This document shows, in pieces, positions 24,865-34,021 of a DNA stretch of 35,785 bases. Source of the DNA: Planctomycetaceae bacterium (GTDB taxonomy: Bacteria; Planctomycetota; Planctomycetia; Pirellulales; Pirellulaceae); assembly GCA_002726515.1 (NCBI GenBank), contig PBTE01000073.1, forward strand, positions 1-35,785, read 5' to 3'. The notes below the pieces were generated by a model. That model saw only the letters and a program-made list of their open reading frames with translations. It was not told the DNA's origin and made no database searches. Made by a program: the position numbers and the translations under genes. Each line of letters starts with the position of its first letter. Within the stretch, counting starts at the first letter, position 1.

Positions 24865-27354
24865 CTAGTTCAAGGAGAATGAAGGGAGTTCCTCATCGGA
24901 TTGCCCGATGTCAGGAGGAAGGTTGACGTCACATTTTGGATCTGCAAAAACCCCGTACCGCACGTGAGCAACAATCAGAGTGCGCATGGTTTGTTGCGAG
25001 GAACGAGGGTTGATTTCCATCCCCGGAAGTTGCGCATCGGTCCACCCAATGAGTCTTACATCGCCGGGCTGAAATTGAACTTCCGACTGGGCCACCTTCA
25101 AAAGTCGGCTCAAACTCAATGAATCGCCGGCAGCCGTCTCACTGAAAGCTGGTGAAGACTCCCACTCAGCCAGCAGCTGGCCTTTCTCGGCGGGCGAGGC
25201 AAATGTCAGGCTGCGAGCGTCGGCCGCGGCAAGATTACCAACCCAGGCAACCTGGAATTGGCCTCCTTCTCGCCGACGAAGAACGGCTGCATCCTGAATG
25301 GTTAATTCACTGCCATTAGTAATGACCGGGTGACGGTCTTGCGGTTTCGTGAGACGCACGCCTCCCCCCAGATCCAACAACTGTTCGCTGTGCAACAACC
25401 CTGTCGAATTCGAGTCGACACGAAAGCCTGACAATTTTGCGGTCGTTCCACGGTGGTAGTAGACCGTGTCGTGATTTTGACTGACGACCATCTTAAACTC
25501 TTTATCCATGGCGAAGGGCAAAACAAGAGACGAGTTGTCTTCGAATTCGACAGAGTAAGTTGTCGACAAAGAACTGTACAAAGCAGTGTATCGAGTCAGG
25601 TGAGCACGCGAATAATCTGGCTGCATTTCAAGTACCGCAATTTCCGTGCGGCTACGAGCGAATCCAATATCCAGTTGTGCCAGCTTCACAACGATCACGG
25701 CACAGAAAATGGCAATGCAGGGAGCCGCCACCCAGGCCCATTCCAAACGCCCCAGGGCATGGAAAAGGCCCCAGTTCACAGGCACCAGGATGACGAGGTA
25801 TGCCAGCAGAATCATTAGCACAAAATCTTTTTGCGGGACGCTGATTCCGGCCGCACGCCTGAGCGACGCCCGAGCCGCATCTGCAACGGCACTAAAATCG
25901 TTCCATCCCGCGATACCCGATTTAGGATGTGACAAATGACCACGATCCGGGTCCCCCTGAACAGAGCCCCCGTCGGACGATCGCGCATCCCGACTGAAAT
26001 AACGCAGATTGCTGAGAAGGCGGGGATCGTCGCGCATGTTTGGGTACCTGGCCCAGGTTGAATAGAGCCCCCCATCGGCTGTCTGGGTGAAGCGGCGCGC
26101 GGGGTGCCTCAGCAGGCAGCCATTAAAAAAATTGTCGAAGCAGACCCAGTTGACCACCTGCCGTTGTGCCAGGGGAAAAGCAGTGACTACAACTCGGCCA
26201 CGACCCACCCGTCGTTCGGCAACCAGTTCACCGGTGTGCGGAACGTAACGACCCTCTTCTTTGAGCTCAAACATCAATCCATTGATCGGTTGATCGGCAA
26301 GTACCTGCAAATGATTCGATTCTTTTGAGGAGGTGGCAATCGTCCAGTACTTGTTCATTTCCGCAAAGGATTCGGCTTTCAGCTGTCTTGTTTTCTTAGA
26401 AGTCACAGGCAGGTAATCAGCCAGAAAACTGCCTTTCAGAGTATCCAGCGATTGTGGACCACTCACGATCATTTGCCCGCCCCAGTGCAACCAGTCCAGG
26501 AGTGCCTGCACTTGATCGCTACGGATGGAATCGGATTCAAAATCGTCCCACAACAAATAAGCGATGCTGGTCCAGGTCAATTCGTGGCCTGGAAGAGATA
26601 CCCGTTGAGTGTCGGAGGGCAACACAACCCGATAGTGGACATTTCGACCATCCAGTTCGAGTTCGTCATCCAGAGGCTGAATGGACTGTTTGCCTGTCTT
26701 CAAATAGCCGTAAGTCTCCGCCTGACGGGCTAACACCACAAAGAAAAAATGAAACGGCTGCATCAACGTGGCCAGTTCGGTCTCCTCACGGATCAACCTT
26801 CTTCCGGATTTTGAGCGCAGAGCGCTGAGCAACGCAGGTCGTTTGATTTCGCTATCAGGTACAAAATAGACAGTTTCAAAGTGTTTCGTTTGACCTTTGG
26901 GTAAGGCAGCAGGCCGGGCGCCCTGCATGACGTACGAGGTGCGTTCCAGTGGCACAGGATCGCGTTGGTGGTCGACGGTCGTTGACTGAATCTCGCCGTT
27001 AAAGTCAAAGTTATTGGCCTTCATCTTTTGAGTGACGCTCACCCAGTGCCCTGGTTTGGCATAATACAGATTCGTGTTTTCGTCCGATGGATCGATCTTC
27101 GGCCGGTCAATCTCGACATCTTTTTTCGGCTCTTTCTTCTTTTCCTCCTGAGTCTGCTCCTTGTCGGCATTTGTCAATCGCTTCCAGCACCCGCTACACC
27201 CAGGCAGCACTAGACATGTGCAGATTATGAGGCCGATGCACATCGAAAAAGAAAGCAAGGCGCGAGCCGGACCTTTGGCCACTTCCGTGTCCCACCCCGG
27301 CGCAGACAAGGGGGGCGATAATTGCCGATCGGCTCGCTGACCCAAAACGTCCAC
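24865..27354 (-). CDS. Large membrane-anchored protein of unknown function, upstream of ABC ATPase
   Basis: An 829-residue protein. The GTG at 27354 has AAGGGGAAG upstream; an internal ATG at codon 38 is an alternative. Residues 34-51 form a hydrophobic helix ending in VLPGC (C53), which can be read as a lipobox. A charged lysine/glutamate linker (about 61-90) follows. The central part (about 235-420) contains segments like TWTSIAYLLWDDFESDS, LDWLHWGGQMIVSGPQSL and GRVVVTAFPLAQRQVVNWVC, suggesting a glutamine-amidotransferase-like fold as seen in auxiliary proteins of ABC systems. Two helices at about 511-530 and 540-558 cross the membrane, followed by a beta-rich C-terminal domain. The gene precedes the ABC ATPase on the same strand (173 bp), suggesting a joint system. 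No family is named with certainty. Confidence 0.8.
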   Translation of the reverse strand: MDVLGQRADRQLSPPLSAPGWDTEVAKGPARALLSFSMCIGLIICTCLVLPGCSGCWKRLTNADKEQTQEEKKKEPKKDVEIDRPKIDPSDENTNLYYAKPGHWVSVTQKMKANNFDFNGEIQSTTVDHQRDPVPLERTSYVMQGARPAALPKGQTKHFETVYFVPDSEIKRPALLSALRSKSGRRLIREETELATLMQPFHFFFVVLARQAETYGYLKTGKQSIQPLDDELELDGRNVHYRVVLPSDTQRVSLPGHELTWTSIAYLLWDDFESDSIRSDQVQALLDWLHWGGQMIVSGPQSLDTLKGSFLADYLPVTSKKTRQLKAESFAEMNKYWTIATSSKESNHLQVLADQPINGLMFELKEEGRYVPHTGELVAERRVGRGRVVVTAFPLAQRQVVNWVCFDNFFNGCLLRHPARRFTQTADGGLYSTWARYPNMRDDPRLLSNLRYFSRDARSSDGGSVQGDPDRGHLSHPKSGIAGWNDFSAVADAARASLRRAAGISVPQKDFVLMILLAYLVILVPVNWGLFHALGRLEWAWVAAPCIAIFCAVIVVKLAQLDIGFARSRTEIAVLEMQPDYSRAHLTRYTALYSSLSTTYSVEFEDNSSLVLPFAMDKEFKMVVSQNHDTVYYHRGTTAKLSGFRVDSNSTGLLHSEQLLDLGGGVRLTKPQDRHPVITNGSELTIQDAAVLRRREGGQFQVAWVGNLAAADARSLTFASPAEKGQLLAEWESSPAFSETAAGDSLSLSRLLKVAQSEVQFQPGDVRLIGWTDAQLPGMEINPRSSQQTMRTLIVAHVRYGVFADPKCDVNLPPDIGQSDEELPSFSLN

Positions 27355-27828
27355 CGTCTTCCCCTTCCACCTGTTAGTTTACGGTTTTATCAAGGTGCGG
27401 GAAAGACTTACCTCCACTCTCTTCACACTCCTTACCGCTGGTTATTCGAACATTCCTGATTCATAATGGCCGGCCAGAAAGGGGCCGGGGCACGCAAGCC
27501 AACCGGCGGACAGGAACCCCGGCCCAGGCGAATAGAGGATCGAACACAACAAAAAAATACAGTCTTTTGATATCAAGGCTTTCGTGGTCGAAGGCAACTC
27601 GTCGCACTGTGGGTGAGTCCACACGAGTCGCGAATCAAGTGTCACAAGTTTTCCAGCCGCTCCGACCACCTGTCTGACCGGCAAAGCCGGCTGCCTCGGT
27701 TGAGTTTCAATTCCCCCAGATTCACAAGACACGAACCTCGAAATTCCAAGCCCTCTTGCCAGCGATGGAAACGGAAACAAGAATCTGGATGCAGGCTCCA
27801 TTACAGACGAAAAAAGGGGAGATTACTT
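27355..27828. other. Divergent intergenic region, 474 bp
   Basis: It lies between the minus-strand 829-residue protein gene and the plus-strand methyltransferase gene, so promoters for both are expected. The plus-strand frame of the methyltransferase is open back to 27613 but the residues before 27829 have no protein-like pattern. The region contains the GC-rich inverted repeat listed separately. Confidence 0.5.
27467..27525. repeat. 10-base palindrome and 9-bp GC-rich inverted repeat
   Basis: TGGCCGGCCA (27467-27476) is a perfect palindrome. Just to its right GGGCCGGGG (27482-27490) and CCCCGGCCC (27517-27525) form a perfect nine-base stem around a 26-base loop that has a small nested hairpin (GCC-AACC-GGC). 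No T-run follows on either strand. The position between two divergent genes fits a regulatory element or mRNA-leader structure better than a terminator. Confidence 0.45.
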
Positions 27829-29025
27829 ATGAGTGACGTACTGAAAACTGATCCTTCGCTGACTTCCAGGAAATTGGATGTCGAACACGCAGTCCGCGTA
27901 AGGTATTCGGCTGCCTCACAAAAAACGGAACCTTCACTCTGTTGCCCTGTCGAATATGACGCCAAGTATTTAAATGTGATCCCTCAAGAAATCATCGAGC
28001 GCGACTACGGTTGCGGTGATCCCTCCCGCTATCTGCAGCCGGGTGAAACCGTGCTGGACCTGGGATCGGGCGGCGGCAAGATTTGCTATATCGCATCCCA
28101 GATCGTTGGTGAAGACGGTCGCGTTCTGGGAGTGGACATGAACGACGACATGCTGCAACTTGCTCGCAGGTATCGTCAGGAAATAGGTGACCGCATCGGG
28201 CACCACAATGTTGAATTCTACAAGGGGCGCATTCAAGATCTCGCCCTGGACCTCGATCGCTTCGAAACCTACCTTGCCCGTCAGCCGATCAGCCAGGCCA
28301 ACCAGTGGTTGGAAGCAAAACAGGAAGCGGATCGCATGCGTTCCGAACACCCTATGATCGCGGGAGACTCGGTGGACGTTATCATCTCTAATTGCGTCTT
28401 GAACCTAGTGAGCATCGAGGCTCGTCAAAAACTGTTCGGCGAAATGTATCGCGTGCTCCGCAGTGGCGGTCGGGTAGTGCTCAGCGACATCGTCAGCGAC
28501 GAAGTCGTCCCGGAAACCCTGCGGCAAGATCCGAACCTGTGGAGTGGGTGCATGAGCGGCGCATTTGTCGAAGACGAATTTCTGAACGAATTTAAAAAAG
28601 CTGGATTCTATGGAATAGAAATCGTCGCCCGCCAAGAGCAGCCCTGGGCGACGGTCCGGGGAATTGAATTTCGAAGCATCACCGTTCGAGCCTTCAAAGG
28701 CGAAACGGAACCGAGCGTCGATTGCCACCAAGCCGTTATTTACAAAGGCCCCTGGCAGAGTGTCCAGGACGACAACGGACGGACTTTGCAGCGAGGCCGA
28801 CGAACCGCCGTTTGCGACAAGACATTTCAAATCTACACCCAGCCACCTTATGCAGAACAGGTAATCCCCGTGCCTCCTTACCAGCAAGTACAGCAAGAAG
28901 AGGCCATGCCCTACGACAGCTATAGTGGCGAGGTGCGACATCCACGTCAAACCAAGGGGCTGGAGTTCCGTAAAACCCAGTTGCCTGTTCTGGAGGCCAA
29001 TTGCGGCGGCGGCGACTGTTGCTAG
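27829..29025 (+). CDS. ArsM-type arsenite S-adenosylmethionine methyltransferase with cysteine-rich C-terminal extension
   Basis: The ATG at 27829 has GGGGAG seven bases upstream, giving 398 residues. The Rossmann methyltransferase core starts VLDLGSGGGKICYIASQIVG (about 75-94) with GVDMNDDMLQLARRY for SAM binding. Three cysteines fit the catalytic set of ArsM arsenite methyltransferases: C62 in DYGCGDP, C189 in IISNCVLNLV and C241 in GCMSGAFVEDEF; a CC pair at 38-39 may correspond to the additional N-terminal cysteine. Between the SAM site and C189 there is an insertion of about 35 residues (around 140-178). After residue 285 a 110-residue extension carries single cysteines at 299 and 329 and ends CGGGDCC, suggesting metal or metalloid binding. 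Typical product would be methylated arsenic. No arsenic regulator, reductase or pump is nearby. A related methyltransferase with another substrate cannot be excluded. Confidence 0.75.
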   Translation: MSDVLKTDPSLTSRKLDVEHAVRVRYSAASQKTEPSLCCPVEYDAKYLNVIPQEIIERDYGCGDPSRYLQPGETVLDLGSGGGKICYIASQIVGEDGRVLGVDMNDDMLQLARRYRQEIGDRIGHHNVEFYKGRIQDLALDLDRFETYLARQPISQANQWLEAKQEADRMRSEHPMIAGDSVDVIISNCVLNLVSIEARQKLFGEMYRVLRSGGRVVLSDIVSDEVVPETLRQDPNLWSGCMSGAFVEDEFLNEFKKAGFYGIEIVARQEQPWATVRGIEFRSITVRAFKGETEPSVDCHQAVIYKGPWQSVQDDNGRTLQRGRRTAVCDKTFQIYTQPPYAEQVIPVPPYQQVQQEEAMPYDSYSGEVRHPRQTKGLEFRKTQLPVLEANCGGGDCC

Positions 29026-29077
29026 CAACCTAACCTACCATGCATGCAAGATTGACTACCAACTTACTCAATCCGGA

Positions 29078-29108
29078 CTGGCAGTAGCCTGAGTGTGCTG
29101 TATATAAT
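29078..29108 (+). promoter_or_regulatory. Possible sigma-70 type promoter
   Basis: TATAAT at 29103-29108 is a perfect -10 hexamer, with CTGGCA (four of six matches to the -35 consensus) at 29078-29083. The spacer of 19 bases is a little long. It would give a leader of about 45 bases before the 29161 ATG of the large secreted protein. Confidence 0.4.
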
Positions 29109-29160
29109 CCCCACCTTCATTGCAACAAATGCTCTTCGCTGACTCTTTTATCTGAAGAGA

Positions 29161-32100
29161 ATGAGGTTGATCGGACAAGGAAGTCCGTATTCATTGCGCT
29201 GGCTGAGTTTTCACCTCTGCGGGCCTAAGATTCGTCACTCAACTTGGTTGGTGGTACTCGTACTGCGTTTGACTGCAGTCGCCGCTGTGAACGCCGAGTC
29301 CACACTTCATCTGCGCCTGCACTGGAGTGGACCGAAGGCGATCCTCTGGGAAGGTCGCATCTGGTTGTCCGTGGGTACAGTGTCACAAGCACCGACGACC
29401 AGCGAGACTACAAACGGCGCCTTGGAAACACGCTCGACTCCCAATGGATTTTTCTTGCGGCAGTCCAGTCCAACCACGAGCAACGGAGTGGATTTACATC
29501 TCCGGGCCCCACGAACAGCCGTTCTATACCTACAACTGCAAAACCAGGGAAGTCACGATACGATTTCGCCAATCGAGGTACCTGTCGAAAACCTGTTAGC
29601 CGAAGTCAAACAATTTCGACTCGATGACCGTGGTACCCGACTGGAAATTCGGCGTGCACCCGGGGATACGCTGAAGGTACAGACCGGTCGGTCCACCTTG
29701 ATATTCGAACCGGGAGAAGAGATCCCCCTGCAAGTCTTTCCAAATTCGCCGGGAGTACCCCCGCATGCAGCCATTCGTTTCACTACCGAACTGCTGGAAG
29801 CTCGTGGCAGTCGGACATTGACGCGCAAAGACGTCAATCTCGAAGCAGACTATCGGGGTGACCTTCCGCCCTTCAAACCGTACGAAATGAGACTACCTTT
29901 CAAAGAGGGAATCTATGACCTCATCTTTCGCCTGGACGAACGACCACGAAAACGGTTTGCCATTCCCAGATCTGAGAGACGGACTTTCGCAACTCAACAA
30001 ATTCAAGTCGTCGTCCTGGATCGGAATCGACCCGGTGACAACCACTTGGATGAGGAGGACAACGAAATCGACAACATCGATCCGGCCAATCCTCGTTGGT
30101 GGGAATTTTTAACAAAACCTCTCAATAATTTACCTCGTCTGGGAAACTCCGGACCGGCAAATAACGGCAAGTCCAGCATCCTGCATTATCAAGATCAAGC
30201 TTGGTTACAACTCGAACCCCGGGGCTGGCAAACCTATCCACTCCAAGTTGACCGGCCAGGCAAAGCACATGTACTCGAAATTGCTATCCCCCAAGGTATC
30301 ACGCAGAAGCTGGCCATCTATGTGTCGGAATCAGGTTCACAACAAACCAACTTGACAACGGGGCACTCCGTTCTGAACGTGTCCGGAGATGCTGTTTCCA
30401 ACCAAGGACGACAATTCCTGCACCGCTTCGTTTTTTGGCCACAGAACGAGTCGCCCCAAGTGGTCCTGACAAATGACGACGCAACCCAGCCCGCAATCTT
30501 CGGAAAGATTCGGGTGACGGGACTTCCCATGGGCAAGAACACGGAAGACAGGGAGAACCCGTATCCTGAGCAACGTGAACTGTTGGCGTTTTTTCAAAAC
30601 AATTCGTTTGTCGAAAATTTCTGCGCCACCACCACACAAGCAGAAGGGACTCTCACACCCGTCCGGGATTGGCGGACATTTTATGAGGCTGGAACCCGCT
30701 TGACGCAGTTTCTACGTCAGGCCGGCTATAGCCGCGCGATTTTGACCGTCGACGGAGATGACGGTATCCTCTATCCAAGTCGCTTGATCGACTCGCCGTT
30801 GGGTCCCATGGGCAATCTCCCGTCCAACTCCACGTCTCCCATCGGTACCCCTGACGTGCTGGAGATGTTGTTTTACCTGTTCGACCGGGAAGGAGTTCAG
30901 CTGGTACCCGCATTTCGCTTTTCGAACCAATTAACAGCACTTCGCCCCTCCAACAGGCAGCTAGGGGTGTCGGAGAGTAACGTTGAGCTGGTTGGTACGT
31001 CAGGTCCAACTGATGCCACGGCTACCTCCTTCCCCGTCAAGCACAACCCGCGCTATAACCCGCTGAATCCACGAGTTCAGAATGCGATGCTCGACGTCAT
31101 TCGTGAATTGACTGAACGCTACGGCAATCACTCGTCGTTCGGAGGGATCGCTCTTGATTTGTCAGTCAACGGAACCACACTACTACCGGGAGCCGAATGG
31201 GCACTCGATGATCGCACTATCAGGTCCTTTGAAAAAGCAACGTCAATCAAATTGCCTGCGGAAGGAACAAATCGCTATGCGGAGCGAGGAGCGGTGCTGC
31301 GCAACGACGCCAAAGTGCGATCCAAGTGGCTTACCTGGCGTGCTGCTGAACTTTCCAGCCTGTTACAACGAATGCATCAGATTGCCAGCTCGAAGCGGCC
31401 CAAAACCAAGCTTCTGCTCGTGACCTCTGATCTGCTGAGCAATCAGGCCATGACCCAGGCCATGCGACCTTCGCTACCGGTGAAGGGAGAAGATGCCTTG
31501 GTGCAAAAACTACTGGAGTTTGGCATCGACATGGGAAACATGCAGAAACAGTCGGAAATCGTGTTGGTGCGCCCAAGAGTCCCGACGCCATTAGAGGTAA
31601 CTCAGTCCTCTGATGTACCATTTAAAATCGATGAATTGGCCGTTGCCGACCGCGTCTTTGGCCGAAATGGGTGGCCAGCAAGCTTCTCGATTCATCAACC
31701 AGCGGAGATTCCCAAGGAAAGCTTGTCGGCAACTTTCGAAGTCAGTCCGGCTAGTTCACACTTTCGCTCCCCCGCATGGATCTCGTCGGTCGGCTGGCAT
31801 AACCGTTCCCGCTTCGCCCGGTCCCTGGCCAGACTCGATGCGCAACTCATTCTGGAAGGAGGAACTCGACTTCCCTGTGTGTTAGATCCTGCTATGACCG
31901 AGTTTCTCCAGACGTACCGCCAACTCCCGGCCGCTCATTTTACCTCGGTTCGCAGCGGCAGTATTCAACCCGTGGTCATCCGTAAATTCATGGCCGCCGG
32001 AAAAACTTGCCTTTATTTGGTCAACGATTCGCCCTGGAAAGTAAAAACGGAACTTCAACTCGATATTGCGTCGTCCACACCAGTCGAATCTTTGGGCCCC

Positions 32101-33066
32101 AACGAGTTGCCACCCCTGACCAGCCGGAACGGCCAAACCTGGTGGCAAATCGAACTGGAACCCTATCAGTTACTTGCAGGCTGGATTGCCGCTGACGATA
32201 TCAACTTACAGGCCTCCGGTACAACGATTCCAGAACATGTTGAACGCAACATGAAAATCCGCATCGAAGAATTACACGCGCGACGGCAGTCCCTGAAGTC
32301 GCCTCCCAAATTAAAGCGGCCTGCGAATTCAGGTTTTGAGGAACCCATTGTCTTTGACAACGTGATTCCCTACTGGGTTCACAACTCCAGACGCAACATG
32401 GGCGTCGAGCTGGCGTTTGAGGGTTCTCATGAAGGCAAAAGTGCCCTGCACATGTGGAACCGCCCCGAGTCCGGGGCTGCCAACTGGTGTCATAGCAGGA
32501 CGTTTGCACCACCTCGTACCGGCCGCCTGGCAACCTGGGTTTTTCTGCGATGTGCCAACGACAAGGAACAGCCTGAACTACGTTTGATCCTGGAAGCTAT
32601 CTACAAAGGCGCCAGTTATTACCGTTTCGCCGAGGTTGGGAAAAACACAACCATTCCACTTCATGAAGACTGGAAAGAATACATCTTCGCTGTCGACGAC
32701 CTGCCACTCGAGGGACTTACTGATCTGCGCGTCGGATTTGATCTGATGGGACCGGGCGACATCTGGATCGATGAGGTGCAAACCTTCGACCTGTCTTTTC
32801 GAGACAGCGAACAGCATGAACTCGCGAAATTGATCGCCCTGGCAGACAAACATCTGCGCGTACGAAACTTTAGCGATTGCGCCCGCATTCTTGATAGTTA
32901 CTGGCCTCGGTTTCTCGAACAACACGTGACAGTGCCACCGTCTCGCATGGCAAACCGCAATAGGGTTCCACAAATCATTCCCACAAATGGGGAAAAAGGT
33001 CCCGCTGAGGAACCAGGATTCTTTGAACAGTTAAAAGGATGGACTCGCAAGTTTCCCTGGTTCTAG
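29161..33066 (+). CDS. Large secreted protein with glycosidase-like barrel and carbohydrate-binding-like C-terminal domain
   Basis: A 1301-residue protein starting at an ATG with GAAGAGA directly upstream. A hydrophobic segment (WLVVLVLRLTAVAAVNA, about residues 37-53) ends in a plausible signal cleavage site; the 36 residues before it are unusually long and polar. Residues 60-450 look beta-rich. From about 465 to 910 the pattern resembles glycoside-hydrolase-like family 10 (GHL10) barrels: YSRAILTVDGDDGILYPSRL, TPDVLEMLFYLFDREGVQLV, and FGGIALDLSVNGTTLLPGAE (an acid position). Near 1056-1212 a jelly-roll-type domain (NSGFEEPIVFDN, HEGKSALHMWNR, GDIWIDEVQTFDL) resembles carbohydrate-binding modules. 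A role in binding or cutting an extracellular polysaccharide is likely, but I cannot assign substrate or catalytic residues firmly. Confidence 0.8.
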   Translation: MRLIGQGSPYSLRWLSFHLCGPKIRHSTWLVVLVLRLTAVAAVNAESTLHLRLHWSGPKAILWEGRIWLSVGTVSQAPTTSETTNGALETRSTPNGFFLRQSSPTTSNGVDLHLRAPRTAVLYLQLQNQGSHDTISPIEVPVENLLAEVKQFRLDDRGTRLEIRRAPGDTLKVQTGRSTLIFEPGEEIPLQVFPNSPGVPPHAAIRFTTELLEARGSRTLTRKDVNLEADYRGDLPPFKPYEMRLPFKEGIYDLIFRLDERPRKRFAIPRSERRTFATQQIQVVVLDRNRPGDNHLDEEDNEIDNIDPANPRWWEFLTKPLNNLPRLGNSGPANNGKSSILHYQDQAWLQLEPRGWQTYPLQVDRPGKAHVLEIAIPQGITQKLAIYVSESGSQQTNLTTGHSVLNVSGDAVSNQGRQFLHRFVFWPQNESPQVVLTNDDATQPAIFGKIRVTGLPMGKNTEDRENPYPEQRELLAFFQNNSFVENFCATTTQAEGTLTPVRDWRTFYEAGTRLTQFLRQAGYSRAILTVDGDDGILYPSRLIDSPLGPMGNLPSNSTSPIGTPDVLEMLFYLFDREGVQLVPAFRFSNQLTALRPSNRQLGVSESNVELVGTSGPTDATATSFPVKHNPRYNPLNPRVQNAMLDVIRELTERYGNHSSFGGIALDLSVNGTTLLPGAEWALDDRTIRSFEKATSIKLPAEGTNRYAERGAVLRNDAKVRSKWLTWRAAELSSLLQRMHQIASSKRPKTKLLLVTSDLLSNQAMTQAMRPSLPVKGEDALVQKLLEFGIDMGNMQKQSEIVLVRPRVPTPLEVTQSSDVPFKIDELAVADRVFGRNGWPASFSIHQPAEIPKESLSATFEVSPASSHFRSPAWISSVGWHNRSRFARSLARLDAQLILEGGTRLPCVLDPAMTEFLQTYRQLPAAHFTSVRSGSIQPVVIRKFMAAGKTCLYLVNDSPWKVKTELQLDIASSTPVESLGPNELPPLTSRNGQTWWQIELEPYQLLAGWIAADDINLQASGTTIPEHVERNMKIRIEELHARRQSLKSPPKLKRPANSGFEEPIVFDNVIPYWVHNSRRNMGVELAFEGSHEGKSALHMWNRPESGAANWCHSRTFAPPRTGRLATWVFLRCANDKEQPELRLILEAIYKGASYYRFAEVGKNTTIPLHEDWKEYIFAVDDLPLEGLTDLRVGFDLMGPGDIWIDEVQTFDLSFRDSEQHELAKLIALADKHLRVRNFSDCARILDSYWPRFLEQHVTVPPSRMANRNRVPQIIPTNGEKGPAEEPGFFEQLKGWTRKFPWF

Positions 33067-33164
33067 AGCATTTCCCACGGTTTTCGCCCCAAGTGGTTAA
33101 CCCTTACCCGACATTCTTCCCAACTCCGAGGCGCTACCGGGGCCACACGGACGCAGTTGCTCAC

Positions 33165-33509
33165 TTATCCCGGCGGCCAAGACATCCCGCGGCCTCCCAA
33201 CAGATGGAAATGCAGGTGGTCCACTGTCTGTCCCCCCTCTTGCCCGTTGTTCACAACGACGCGATAACCGGCCCCAAGTTCCAGATCGACTGCCAACTGC
33301 CGGATAACGAGTGCCAGGTGGCCGATGAGTTTCTGATCCTCCTCAGCAATGTCAGACCAAGAGGCTATCTCCTTTTTAGGGATGACGAGCACGTGAGTGG
33401 GAGCCTGGGGATCGATGTCACGAAACGCCAGGCAGTGATCATCTTCGAACACCACATCAGCCGGAATTTCACCGTCAATGATTTTTTTGAAAATTGTCTT
33501 TTGGGGCAT
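33165..33509 (-). CDS. HIT (histidine triad) family nucleotide-binding protein
   Basis: A 114-residue Hint-type purine nucleoside phosphoramidase. [20 protein letters not shown] is the classic start, then [20 protein letters not shown], and the histidine triad [12 protein letters not shown] near the C-terminus supplies the nucleophile. An upstream in-frame codon at 33542 would add eleven residues; the ATG at 33509 is chosen because AGAGGT lies about 7 bases upstream and because it matches the family start. It faces the 1301-residue protein gene tail to tail (98 bases apart). Confidence 0.95.
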   Translation of the reverse strand: MPQKTIFKKIIDGEIPADVVFEDDHCLAFRDIDPQAPTHVLVIPKKEIASWSDIAEEDQKLIGHLALVIRQLAVDLELGAGYRVVVNNGQEGGQTVDHLHFHLLGGRGMSWPPG

Positions 33510-33944
33510 ACGAGTTACCTCTTTTCGAGTGACAAATGACATCTCGGTCCGTGCCGCATGTCAATTTTCACGGGTCCTGAACCTCACATCCGGACCGGAA
33601 GGAAGAACCGAAACTTTAGACCATTGACAGGGGAAAGGATAGGGATCAACGGTATTTAAAACAACGTTCGTCGCGTTGACTTTAAACGCAATTCGAGTGC
33701 TTTCCATCTCCTCTGGCAATCAAGTTGTCACCTTAACCCTCTGATCGTCTTCCACAACGGGCTAAGGGAATGCCTGGCAGGAGATTCCCCCAAAGACTAC
33801 TTATTTTCAAAGCAACTTGGGGTGGAATCTATTAACAACCTTGGTCGAACCTGATACTCGTTCCCAAAGTTGGACAACGGAGTCTGTGCCCTGACGACCG
33901 CTGTGAGGAGGTGAGCGATGTGGCGACCAGGCAGTCGGGGTGTC
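33510..33944. other. 435 bp upstream of HIT gene, no gene recognised
   Basis: It must include the promoter of the HIT gene near its left end. No coding sequence, tRNA or repeat was recognised. A 14-codon plus-strand frame at 33918-33962 has a GGAGG site, but runs into the terminator hairpin and is rejected below. Confidence 0.45.
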
Positions 33945-33978
33945 AAAAAAAAGGCCCACTGAAAAAAACAGTTGGGCC
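33945..33978 (-). terminator. Strong intrinsic terminator on the minus strand
   Basis: Read on the minus strand, GGCCCAACTG, a seven-T loop and CAGTGGGCC form a nine-base-pair stem with one bulge, followed directly by eight T residues (bases 33952-33945). It lies 44 bases after the stop of the 100-residue minus-strand gene and is the clearest intrinsic terminator in the window. Confidence 0.9.
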
Positions 33979-34021
33979 TGGAAAAAGCTGCTATCAAAAC
34001 ACAGCCGGACTTCTTTTGTTT

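Noticed and set aside
27613-27828. N-terminal extension of the ArsM-like methyltransferase by 72 residues
   Set aside because: Residues are arginine/serine-rich without pattern, and a strong ribosome binding site sits at the 27829 ATG.
33918-33962. 14-codon frame with GGAGG upstream, resembling a leader peptide
   Set aside because: It runs into the minus-strand terminator; no plus-strand attenuator T-run follows and no downstream gene on this strand would be controlled.
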